Source of the DNA: Parus major
Taxonomy: Eukaryota > Chordata > Aves > Passeriformes > Paridae
Direction: 5' to 3'
DNA length: 64,000 bases
Assembly (NCBI RefSeq): GCF_001522545.3
Contig: NC_031774.1
Span: 25,429,824 to 25,493,823 of the forward strand
The notes below the pieces were generated by a model that was not told the DNA's origin, searched no databases, and saw only the letters and a program-made list of their open reading frames with translations. Position numbers and translations under genes: made by a program. This document shows, piece after piece, positions 15,501-25,402 of the stretch. The first letter of the stretch is position 1; each line of letters begins with the position of its first letter.

Positions 15501-18500
15501 TATGAGATAAAAAAAACTGTCAGCATGGAAAATGAGAGAAGGCAAAGTAAAATATGTACTATGACTACAGGTATCCTGGTAGGAATTGAAAATACTGAAG
15601 CCTAAGACAATTTTATCTAGCTGAAGTCATAAAGAGAAAGGAGTGAGTAAACTTTGAAAAATGCTAGGGAAAGATAAGCACCTAGATTTCTGCTGAATAA
15701 CTAACGAGTAAAAGTGAGTGTTGGGGAAGATAAGGGTGCTCACAGCACCTCAACACAACAATATCACAGTGACCAAAAGAAATGGAATAATTTAGTCAGT
15801 TGCTTTGAAAGTACATATTTCTAGCTAGCAAATAATCCTGCCTGCATAACAGTTGGAACCTGACACTAGTTAGATGATTTAGGCAAAAAATTACAGTGCC
15901 ACTCACCCAAACAAACACATATCATTACTAAATGTTCTGTGCAAATATTTGAATATTATGCAAAATACAATTTATATAATTTGTAAGTATATTAATTTTT
16001 TGTAGAGAGAGCACCATGATGCGGAAAGGGAAAAACAGAACAGTGATCTGGAAGACAGAATGCAGCCAATCACCTCAAAATTGTTATTTAAAATGGGACC
16101 TGACTACAGCTTCCCACAGTGCATATTCTTATCTCTGCAAAATGATAACCAAGCCAACTGCAAGCAGCTATAAACTTTCTTTGAATAAGCACAGCAAGAG
16201 ATAAAACTGTACATGATGAACTTTTAACACGCATGCCAGTATTTATCAGCCAAACAGGAAAGTTTATTGTTAAAAAGAACCAATTTAGATTAATCGGCTT
16301 GCAAAGTGAGGCCTCCATGTCAAGCTACCATCAAATACAGGAAGAAAACAAGGTGATTGCTCAGACAATAAGAATGGAGTTATTAGTAACTAACTTTCAA
16401 CTGGAAATATTTAGCATGCTACTTAAGTTTACTATCGAAATACTCACAGCCCCTGGGCAACACTTCCCTTTCTACAAATACACAGCAGAAGCTAACACTA
16501 TCTCCCCAGTCTATGGGAAGTACCTGAACACCCAGGTAGTTGATATTAAACACTTAACAGCTTGAATTTTTATTTTATCATGGGACACATTTGAATCTTC
16601 TCCATTCTTGTAGGTATTTTTACATTTCCCAGCAATTTACAACTTTAAAAAACTATACCAAGACATCCAGTGAAATCAGTGGAAAGGAACAAGACAGCAC
16701 CAAAGGGAAAACATTTGTTTCCTTTTTTTTTTTTAATGGTAGTTTTTAATAATAGTACTAACTTATCAGTTTTAATGAGTAGAATTTTTGCATAAACTTA
16801 TCCCAAGTTCCACCTGGTGTCATGCCTCACAAACAAGTCACATAGTGGATCATTTCTACAGTTTTCTGTGAACTGGTTTCAACAACTATTTTCTATTCAG
16901 ATAACTCAATATCTCTATCATAATGCCACCCTACCTAGTACTGCCTTTTTTTTATTTAATTCACCTGAATTGCTGCCACTCCTGCTTGTATCTGAATATT
17001 TATTCCATGCTGTTCAAAACAGAACATTTAAATGTAATCATCAGAAGACAGAAAGCAAGATGGTCTCACCTGTTCAGGAAAGCATTTCCAAAGCGGCCGA
17101 GTTTCCGGAATGGCTTCTTAGGATCAACAACTAGGGCATTTCCAGGAACATTTCCTTCTGTTTCTCCATACATTACAGCAATAAAGGAATCGGTGGTAGG
17201 CTCTGGCCCAATCCGCATGCCTGGAAAGTCTTGCTCGAGCAGGTATCTGGAGGTGGAGAACACATAAATGTATTTATACACAATAGGGATCCATGGCAAA
17301 AGCAAATCCCTACCATTTGCTTGAAATTTCCCAAGGATATACCTATTCTCTAAGAATAAGATTACATTTACCTGCATTTCATTATTTCTGTTAACTTGGG
17401 AAGCAGGGAGGGAACTGAATTAGTTTTTCACAACATCTAGGTAAAAGGATAAAGTAAACCCCTTTACAAAGACAATGTGGAAAGCATTCCTTCAAACGCA
17501 GCACCTCAACCATTTAAGTGGATGCTTCTCCCAAAGATTCGAGCGCTGTAGGTTACACTACAACACATGGCTGCTTTTCTGAGTGATTCCAAGCCTATAG
17601 CAGTGCTGCTGGTACAAAAAGGGAATGGTTTGAAGCTGCATGTTTTTGATTTGTCTGCTCAAATGCTCATGCATTTGAGCAGATTCAGTTGGCTGACAGA
17701 TCTAACCCTTCAATTAACTCAGAATGATCTCTCTGACTTTAACTTATCCTATCAGAGGCAAAGAGAACCGTCATGAGACAGTAGAATTTTGTATGTTTGG
17801 GAGCGAGAAATTTTTTTTTTTCTTTTGACTTGCACATCAAAAATTCATTGTTACTTAAGACAGATCTTCAGAAATTTAGGCCCAACAATAAAGTACTTCC
17901 AAAAAGCATTGAGTCAGGTATTGCTAAAACACCAGAAACCATCTTGCACCTCCCTTTGCACAGTCCACTGAGAGAAGACACGGCACATACTCAGAGGGCT
18001 TTGACTTCCCAGACAGCAAGGTCTGAAATGAATTGTGTATTTAAGTATTAAAACTTAATGGAACCAGGGCATTTATTTACATAAAAAGCCTGCCTGCATC
18101 CCTTCATGGCCTGCAAGAGCAAAGTAAAAACAGCTCCAAGTCCTCTGAGCAAGCCTCTCTCTAGCACACGTTCGATGAGAATTGCCAACCTTCACAGAGA
18201 CACAGACAACACTGCTTAACTTTAAAGCATGATTGTTATTGGCCTCAGTCACAACAGCATCATCTTGGTGCTCAAGACTAAAACAAAGTGTTTTCAATGT
18301 CACCCTGCAGTTCTTAAAAAAAAAACCAACACAACACAATTTTAATAAATTCAGCTATTTACAGAATTAAAACTGGATTTACATGAGGATTCTTCTTCAG
18401 GCACAGGCAGTGGTCCTGCCAACAATGATAGTACTAGTTATGTTTTAGTGCATTTATATGAAAACTGCTCTTTTAATAAAAGTTTATTCTGGACTTAATC

Positions 18501-21500
18501 CAATAGTACTGTGCCTATTCTGCTATAATTTCCTAAATCAATACTGAGAGGACTTGCTGACTGCTTCTGCTGCAAAAACATTTTACCTAGCATCTATATT
18601 TGCTGAACAATCTCTGACTTCAAATAAAGTACCCAAACATTCACAAACTTTACAGATCAGTGCACAGAAGCTGAATTTAAGGAACAAAATACATGTCACA
18701 AATTTCAAAGACTGTTTTCCACTAGCCTTAGCAATCTGGCTCCCATTAGTTCAACCTATGATCAGGGAGCATGAAACAGTTATTTACATGAGATTTCCTG
18801 TAGCTTCCTGCTTCCAAAAAAATAAATTTAAAAAATGCCAGTGCTAAAATTTGTGAGGAAAGAGGAACATAAGAACAATCATGCCAGAACATGCCAACAT
18901 CAATCTGTTTTATCTCTAGAATAAGCTGTACCTAATGCACTGTAACAGGGAAATAAAACTGACCACTCTCCAAAAGCAAATTAAACAACATCCAAACTTC
19001 CCTGCCCACACAGGTTTGTAAAATGCAGATCCCTCACTATACAAATTAGATCATGAAATTATCTGAATGAAATGAAGACAAAACTTTAATTCCTCACCAG
19101 GTGAACCCCTCATGGAAATCCAGGATTTTCAAGTGTTGTGGCAAACAGCAGAACATCTGAAACACCAAAGTGTGTTCCCACCTCTTCACAAAATATCACT
19201 GCAGACCAAAGTTCTCTAAAACAGGACACCAAGGCAAACTCACAAGAGCCACCAAGATTTTCCTGATTGGAGTTATCCACAGCTTTGATTTTAAAAGATC
19301 AGTTATATTTCTGCCTTCTAAAATAAGGTTTTAAACTTGCCATGATAAAATGTTCTATTTCTAACGTTGCTTCTCCTCATTGTCCTCCTTTTAAAAGAGC
19401 AAGGGTCTCTAAGAGGCTTGTAAATAAGCTCTTCTCTTGATAAAAATTGCCATTCCCAGGCTTCTGCTGACAGAGGCAGCAACTCGCAAGCTGACAGACA
19501 ACATATACAAGAGCAGGAGTAAAGAATATATTGTTTATATTTTGTTGAATGTAATGTATATTCAGTATACATACATTGAATCAAATACACAGGAGTGAAG
19601 TTCCACATCCAGGTCAAGGAGAACTACATGGTGGTTCTGAATGCAGGAGCAGACACCTCCTGAGTAACAGGATAATTGCCATCTGTTGTAAACTCACAAA
19701 TTATGGCATGATTATGAAAATTCAGGGATGGTCTTTTAGATGCATAAAATAGTAATTTCATGGCCTGCTCATGAATTTGCTTCATGTTTAGAGCTATGGA
19801 GTACCTTTCATGATTTCCAACATCTCTTTTTGCTGCTCTGAAGTCAATTGTGCAAATTCAGATTAGCTGTTTATGGAAATTACTAAACCAGAATAAAGTG
19901 CTACTGAAATGCAATAATACTCCCAAGTTAATGTCATAAAGGCAGTTTTAAAAAACAGTCTTTCATAGTGATAAGAGTCCAGGAAGGCAAGACCTCCTTC
20001 CAAATACCAAGCCCCACCCAACAGTCATAATGCTCTGCCTGGTACAACTATTTAACAGACACAGGAATCACTCTGCAGCACAGGTATTTTCCATTAAGAT
20101 TGGCTCACAACTGCACATCAAGAATTAGTACAGACTAAAATAAACCTCTTCTTGAGCACTGGCTGTGCTCAAGTGTGATGGGTTTGGCTGGGACAATAAC
20201 TACTATGTGGCTGTGTTTTGGATCTGTGCTGAAAAGCGTTGACAATACAGGGATGTCCTCATTACCGCTGAACAGCACTTACACAGAATCTCGGGCTTTT
20301 CTGCTCACCCCACCCATGAACAGAGTTAGGAGGGGACACAGCTGGGACAACTGACCCAAGGGATGTCCTGTACCATTTGGCTTCATGCTTAGCACGTAAA
20401 GCTAGGGGAAGGAGGAAGAAGGAGACACTTGGAATGATAGCATTTTCTCTTCCCGTGTCACTGTTATGTATGAGAGAGCACTGCTTCCTGGGAATACCTG
20501 AATACCTGCCTGCCCATGGAAAGTAGTCAATTAATTCCTTGCTTTGCCTTGCCTATGATGCTTTTACTGTAGCTACTAAACTGCTTTTATCTCAAGTTTT
20601 CTCACTTTCAGCATTCTGATTCTCTCCTCCACCTGGCTGCACAGGCTGTGAGTGGCTGTGTGGTGCTTGGTTGCAAGCTGGAGTTGTGAGGTGGGCTAAG
20701 CCACAGCACACTGTTATCACACTTCTCAGCAAGGAAAACCGATTTTACTTACTCACACAAAAGGTAAGAGCAGTCTTCTGTAAACTGAAAAGCTGCCAAT
20801 GTTTCTGTACCAAATGCTACATTAGCACAGGAAAATACCTGGATTTTCAGCAACTGCAACTACATGCTCTTCTCAGGAATTTTCAGCAGAGAAGGAGTTC
20901 AAAAAGGTTCACAGGAAGAATGCTTAAAAATAGCCAATGCCCCAAAGACAGTCTAGATCAAACAACAGACATCCTGTTGATTCTTCTCTCTTTGTTTTTA
21001 CCTGGGCTATAACCCTTCAGCTTTGCCAATAAACATTCATCTATGTTCCTCTGCAAGATGTATAGCCAGACTATGGAAAACTAATTGACAAAGTTCCAGA
21101 GATAGAAAAGATTACTCACAGTGGAAGACACTCATTAACATCTGAAGTCTAAATGCATTAGCTAGGCCACACTAATGCACAAAAGCAAGTGAGCTGGATA
21201 GAGCAGCACTGAACAGGGATACCCTGTGATGCACTGGGAGATAAACTCATGGCTCCTTTTTAGGCTGCCCACCTCCAAACTACACACTGCACCAAGTACT
21301 CTGCTTCTTATTTATTTTTTTTTAACACAGCAAAGCTTGCAGATGTTTGTTTTAGAGTAAGAATTACGCTCTAAATAACTCAAAGTTTTCATGCAGAGCT
21401 AGTGAAGGAGCTACAGCTTTCACCCAAAGAAATTAAGAGGGACCCTCCTCCCACTTCACCCCCGAAGAAACAGATGCAGCTGCACAAGTGATTGCACACT

Positions 21501-24500
21501 ACTTGCAGACTCCAGATATTATGCATACAAAAGAGTGCTTTCACAAAAGTCAGTCCTGGCTGAGTTAAATAGCAGGAAGTTTACAATTTTTAACCTCTGA
21601 GTAATACCTGCAAGCAAACTAAAAGCCCAGCCTGGCAATCTGAGGAATTTACTTCTGCTTTGTCTCATGTTTTCGTTAAAAAAAAAAATCAGTCTCCTAC
21701 ACTTTAAAAACAGAATGAAACTGCCTATTTGCATTGACTACCTCCTATCTCTTTTTCATACAGTACAATTCTCCTCTCCTGTCCCTCCTTTCCCCACTCT
21801 TTTTCCAAAAACAGGCATGAGAAATTGAGACAATTACAGAAGCTGTAATTGTAATTGTAAGGTCAAGCAGCTCACATGCAAGATAATAACTGTCTTTCAT
21901 CATACTCCTGCTTCATTAAACACAGTTGGACAGGCATTAATATTTAGATGTATTTGTTTGAATTGTCAGAATTGTCAAATATGTGAATAAAACTATCACC
22001 ACACTACACCTTAGACAGAAAAACTGACTGGTTTCACTGCATTGTTCCAAGTGCTAAAGCGGATAAACAGCACTGAGTGAAAAAACAGAAGAGCTGTTAG
22101 AAACCTGGAAGTGTTTGTTTGCATATCTTAATCCCCAGGGACATTTAGTCACTGGTACATCAGTGTTTTCCATGAAGACTTAGTGGAAGGAACTGGGTGG
22201 ATATGGATGTGTCAGAGGTATGAAAATGTGAAGTTCTCACGATAACGTCTCAATCAAAGTAAATCCCAAATGAATATTTGACAGCTAAACAGAATTGTTT
22301 TGTTCACACATAAACCCAATAGTAAACACTTAGGTAGACCTGATATGCCCTCCTGACTAGGAAGTCAAGAAATGTGAACAGAAAGCAGTCTTAATTATCT
22401 TAAGCAGTTTTTAATTATTTATTTAAGATTTTAAATTATGTTTTCTTATTAAAAGGTCTGGAGGAATACATCCCCTATAGCGCTATTTCATTCTAAGGAA
22501 ACCTACGATAAATATAGGATTATAACAATCTTGAGAGGGTATGACATTTTTCCATGTGAAATTCAGTCTACCAGATGGGAAATTTATTTCTGATTGACCT
22601 GGACACTATAACATTTTCCCATGTATTCTTCTAAGTCTTGCACACAGCATACAAGAACTTCTCTTTTTTTTTTTTTTTTTGCCCTTCTTTTCTCCCTTAA
22701 ATTGGATTTTGAGTAACAGTCGCTGTGACACTATTGCCTAAGTTGCTGCCCATATTCAATGGAGCACTTTTAATGCTGATTCAGCCAATTATTATCTATG
22801 CTATAGATAACACTGAGGTAATGAATATTGATCACAGTGAGATCCTTCAGAAGCAATAAAAGTTATTCTGCTACAGATTTGGACTCTACAGTCAATGCCT
22901 GTCTTTTCCAATACCTTGCACAAAATTAAACTGCTCTGCAGTTTAAAAATCGGCACAGCAAAAAGGGGTAAGAGGGTAAAAATAAAGGCACATCATAGTA
23001 TAAGCCACCTCTTGTATCAAGTCAGGTATTTTAATAAAACACATAAGAAACCATCTTTGAAAACTTCATCTCTGTCAAAATTGTCTGGGCATCTTCATCT
23101 GGCACTGGCAAAAAAAAAAAAAACCCAAAAAAGCTGGCAAGAGCTGTAATAAAGTGTAGGTCTTTTCTCATTCAGACTGTGTGTTACAATCAGACAACAC
23201 TTTTGCTCAGTTTTGTTACAGTGATAACAAGTTACTCACAGAGCAACAGTAGTAAAAGTACAGCTAAGGCACTGCAAGGAATATTAATGTTTCTAAGCAC
23301 AATACTGACTTGCACTTCAGTCAAATATGGGCAGCTAGAAAGGACAGAAAAGATGAATGTACATAAATCAAGAACCTGTGTTCTCAACTAAGGCAAACTG
23401 TCTCTGGAGGGGAGAGACAGAGTTTTCTATTAATTGCAAATAACAGAACAACTGTTCTGCTGACAGGCAGGTATACACATATTTGTGACCATTCTGCCTC
23501 CCTCTGTATTACCTGTGTTCTCCCTCGTCCATAAGGCAAGTAAAAACACCTATCTGGAAATATATACAGACTAACAAGGCAACTGTAATTTTAAAGAAGA
23601 AAATGAATGAGTATACCTAGAGAAATGTTGGAAAAATTGAAACCAACAACCCCTCCTTCCCACACCACCTTGTGACTGTCTGCAGAGATCTTGAAATTAA
23701 GTTTCTTTTCTTTGAATCACAGCCTTATTTTTATTTTAAAAATATTCCTCTGAGAAACACCTCTTTTTATGTGTTTGGGGAATTCAGCAATAATCGGTTG
23801 ATTTAATAATCAATTAAGAAACCATGTTCAATTTAAAGCTTTCAATTAGCTAGCTGTGAAACCTGAAAAGACACATGATTAGTTCTGTAAACATCTGAAA
23901 AGCTCTCAGGTGATTAAAGGTAAACATCGATCTTCAGTGGAGAGGGGAGGTAGGTATTTTGCACTGCAAGAGGAAAAGAGTGTTCTGGAAGGGCTGCCTG
24001 TAATCTTTGGAACTGAAAGATAAGCGTTTGTAAATTTTACAGAGGAGTATAATGAACTTCAGATATAAGCAGGTCAAAATGTGAACCAAGCGACCCCTCA
24101 GTGTCTTTTGCAGAGTTGTGCAAAACCTTAGACTGCTTTTTAAGGGGCATGTGAGAGAGAAACTCAAACATACGCAAAATATTTACAGATTCATAGTATT
24201 GTGCTTCAGCTTCCTTAAAATTAGTTACTAAGAAACTTACAAATAAGGAATACAGGAAAGACAGAAAATACTACAACAGGAACAACACTGCTAAGCTGCC
24301 TTAGTAGTGACACTGCTTCTTCAATGCAATTGATCAAAAAAAAGACACATGGAAGGGAAGATTTCCAGATACCACGTGGTTTTTGCCCCAAACTCTTGCC
24401 ACGTTACTCTTCCATGATCACACCCGATCCGTGCATTAAGCTACTTTTGGGAAAGAAAGGGGAGGAGATAAGGTTAAGTGATCCCTCACGGGATCAGCGC

Positions 24501-25086
24501 AGTCATACCGTTTCAGCACGAAGCCCCCGGTTTTCCCCTGAAAGAACTTAGAGAATAAAAGAACTAAGAGGAAGTAGACAGCGGGGTTACACTTTCTCTG
24601 CAGAACATGAAACAGAGATAATATTCTTGAACAGGAAGCAAGCGGCGAGCTACAGAGCCTGTAACAGTCTCGGGAGCGGCACCATCCTCGGCAGGAGAGC
24701 GGGCAGGCTCCAGCCCTGTCACCGGCAGGGCGCTGCCCGGCCTCGGCCGCAGCCCGGCAGGGATTTCCCGCGGGCAGCACCGCCCCGCCCGGCGGGCAGC
24801 GGGGACCACCGAGCTCCCCGGGCGGGGCCCGCACACCGCGGGTCACCTACCGGATGAAGGTGGTCTTGCCGGTGCTGTACTGCCCCACCAGCAGCACCAT
24901 CGGCTTGTTCTCGAAGTCGGCCTCCTCCAGGGCGGGCGAGTGGAACTCATGGAAGCGGTAGTGCTCCTCCAGCGGCAGCAGCTTGCGGAGGTACAGGTCC
25001 CGCAGCCCGCCGGTCACCGTCTGCACCACGTCGGTGCCGCCGCCGCGCTCCCGCCCGCCGCCCTGCTTCCCCAGCCAGCTGAACAT
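2984..25086 (-). CDS. EHD4: EHD4, EH-domain-containing protein 4 (whole gene, six coding exons)
   Basis: EHD4 is a membrane-remodelling dynamin-like ATPase that tubulates endosomal membranes and works in endocytic recycling. The coding exons, in gene order, are 25086-24851, 17246-17070, 12620-12523, 9324-8912, 6122-5958 and 3520-2984. All have GT/AG boundaries and their phases agree, giving 541 residues, the length of human EHD4. Seen in the translation: an N-terminal EHD segment, P-loop GQYSTGKT (residues 68-75), DSPG (156-159), NKAD (222-225), the helical stalk, and a C-terminal EH domain (about 442-535) with an EF-hand loop starting at Asp492. The start is the ATG at 25086 in the CpG island, and the protein begins MFSWLGK. 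Paralogues EHD1-3 are the alternative, but residues such as the DSPG switch and the C-terminal SHRKPF region fit EHD4 best. The next gene upstream is PLA2G4E on the same strand. Confidence 0.97.
3521..5957 (-). other. EHD4: EHD4 intron 5
   Basis: Bounded by GTAAGA and CACAG. I see no gene, RNA gene or recognisable mobile element in it. Confidence 0.85.
5958..6122 (-). CDS. EHD4: EHD4 coding exon 5
   Basis: Encodes residues 309-363 ([14 protein letters not shown] through FPEVKKMQ), part of the helical region. It is 165 bp, phase 0 at both ends, with acceptor TTTTTAG|GTTCAT and donor CAG|GTAAGA. No ATG-started open frame marks this exon; it was identified by homology of its translation. Confidence 0.94.
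6123..8911 (-). other. EHD4: EHD4 intron 4
   Basis: AT-rich intron. A simple A/C-rich tract lies near 8519-8557. No gene is recognised. Confidence 0.85.
8912..9324 (-). CDS. EHD4: EHD4 coding exon 4 (NKAD motif)
   Basis: Encodes residues 171-308: the rest of the ATPase core, including [14 protein letters not shown], the base-recognition motif NKAD (222-225), and the start of the helical stalk. The acceptor is TTTCAG|GCTACG and the donor AAAG|GTAAGA. It ends in phase 0. Confidence 0.96.
9325..12522 (-). other. EHD4: EHD4 intron 3
   Basis: Contains several overlapping short open frames (up to 111 codons around 10136-10471) without family resemblance. No mobile element is recognised. Confidence 0.8.
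12523..12620 (-). CDS. EHD4: EHD4 coding exon 3 (DSPG motif)
   Basis: Encodes residues 138-171 and carries the nucleotide-site motif [18 protein letters not shown]. The acceptor is CCTGCAG|GTTCATG and the donor AGAG|GTGAGC. It leaves in phase 1. Confidence 0.95.
12621..17069 (-). other. EHD4: EHD4 intron 2
   Basis: No gene is recognised. The notable feature is an AT-rich palindrome and direct-repeat cluster at 14027-14101, listed separately. Confidence 0.8.
14027..14101. repeat. AT-rich palindrome and direct-repeat cluster
   Basis: A 28-bp perfect palindrome at 14050-14077 (centre TATATATA) is flanked by two copies of a 17-bp repeat, AGAATATATTTTCTATA, at 14027 and 14069. An 11-bp inverted repeat (TATTTTCTATA, loop CCAGG) occupies 14075-14101. 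Confidence 0.85.
17070..17246 (-). CDS. EHD4: EHD4 coding exon 2
   Basis: Encodes residues 79-138, from [16 protein letters not shown] to GNAFLNR, the switch I side of the ATPase domain. The acceptor is CTCCAG|ATACC and the donor AACAG|GTGAGA. It enters and leaves in phase 2. Confidence 0.95.
17654..17683. repeat. Perfect 13-bp inverted repeat with 4-nt loop
   Basis: TCTGCTCAAATGC, loop TCAT, then the exact reverse complement. It lies about 410 nt upstream of the exon 2 acceptor in the transcribed direction. The stem is too short for a typical miRNA precursor. Confidence 0.85.
20174..20708 (+). mobile_element. Solo LTR of an avian endogenous retrovirus (ERVL-like)
   Basis: The sequence begins TGTGATGGGTTTGGCTGGGA. 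It continues through segments that match my memory of a common bird LTR: GGCTGTGTTTTGGAT, ACAGGGATGT, GGGGACACAGCTGGGACA, CTGCCTGCCCATGG and CTCAAGTTTTCTCACTTT. It ends near GGCTAAGCCACAGCA. No internal retroviral genes flank it, so it is a solo LTR. Target duplications are not obvious, and the boundaries are accurate to about 10 bp. Confidence 0.8.
22664..22680 (+). repeat. Poly(T) run
   Basis: An uninterrupted run of 17 T inside EHD4 intron 1, not attached to a recognisable retroelement. Confidence 0.9.
24851..25086 (-). CDS. EHD4: EHD4 coding exon 1 (start codon, P-loop)
   Basis: Encodes residues 1-79. It holds the start codon and the nucleotide-binding P-loop GQYSTGKT at 68-75. The donor is CCG|GTAGGT at 24850, leaving phase 2 (Arg79 is split). 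The glycine/arginine-rich stretch at residues 9-17 reflects the GC-rich island. The ATG is in a GCGGGATGT context. Confidence 0.95.
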
Positions 25087-25095
25087 CCCGCCGCC

Positions 25096-25190
25096 GTGCC
25101 ACTGCCACAGCCACTGCCTCTGTCACTGCCACATCCACTGCCACAGCCGCTGCCACAGCCGCTGCCACAGCCACTGCCAGCGCCGCGGGC
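25096..25190. repeat. Imperfect GCTGCCACAGCC tandem repeat in the EHD4 5' UTR
   Basis: About eight degenerate 12-bp units built from CTGCCACAGCC / CTGCCACATCC lie just upstream of the EHD4 start codon. On the transcribed strand they read GGCTGTGGCAG. They keep two frames open, but no ATG was found in those frames. Confidence 0.75.
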
Positions 25191-25378
25191 CCGCCCCGGC
25201 CCGGCCCCGCGAGAGGCGGTGCCAGCAGCGCTCCTCTCAGCCGGGCGGGGCCCGTCTCCCTGCAGCACACGCCCTTGGAGCCGGCTGCCTTTCGGGTTTT
25301 TCTGGAGGGGCAGTCGGTCTGGGTTTTTTATTTTTTTTTTCCGAATCCGAGGATTTTCTTTTTATTATTATCATTTTT

Positions 25379-25402
25379 ATATATATATATATATATATAT
25401 AT
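25379..25402. repeat. (AT)12 microsatellite
   Basis: Twelve uninterrupted AT units about 300 bp upstream of the EHD4 start codon. Confidence 0.95.

Larger units (their letters stand above)
17247..24850 (-). other. EHD4: EHD4 intron 1
   Basis: This 7.6-kb intron holds a perfect hairpin at 17654-17683, a solo LTR at about 20174-20708 and a T17 run at 22664-22680. Its first 200 bp are still inside the CpG island. No coding exon fits between exons 1 and 2. Confidence 0.8.
24660..25270 (-). promoter_or_regulatory. EHD4: CpG island and promoter region of EHD4
   Basis: A sharp rise in GC and CpG content against AT-rich surroundings spans the first coding exon, the 5' UTR and the start of intron 1. 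GC-box-like sequences are visible (GGGCGGGG at 25243-25250 and near 24820). No TATA box was recognised, consistent with a housekeeping-type CpG promoter. Confidence 0.8.

Noticed and set aside
25096..25190. CRISPR-like repeat array
   Set aside because: The repeats are contiguous and degenerate, with no unique spacers, in a vertebrate promoter.
24947..25270. Upstream open frames overlapping the EHD4 start on the minus strand
   Set aside because: They begin with GTG rather than ATG and exist only because the repeat lacks stops.
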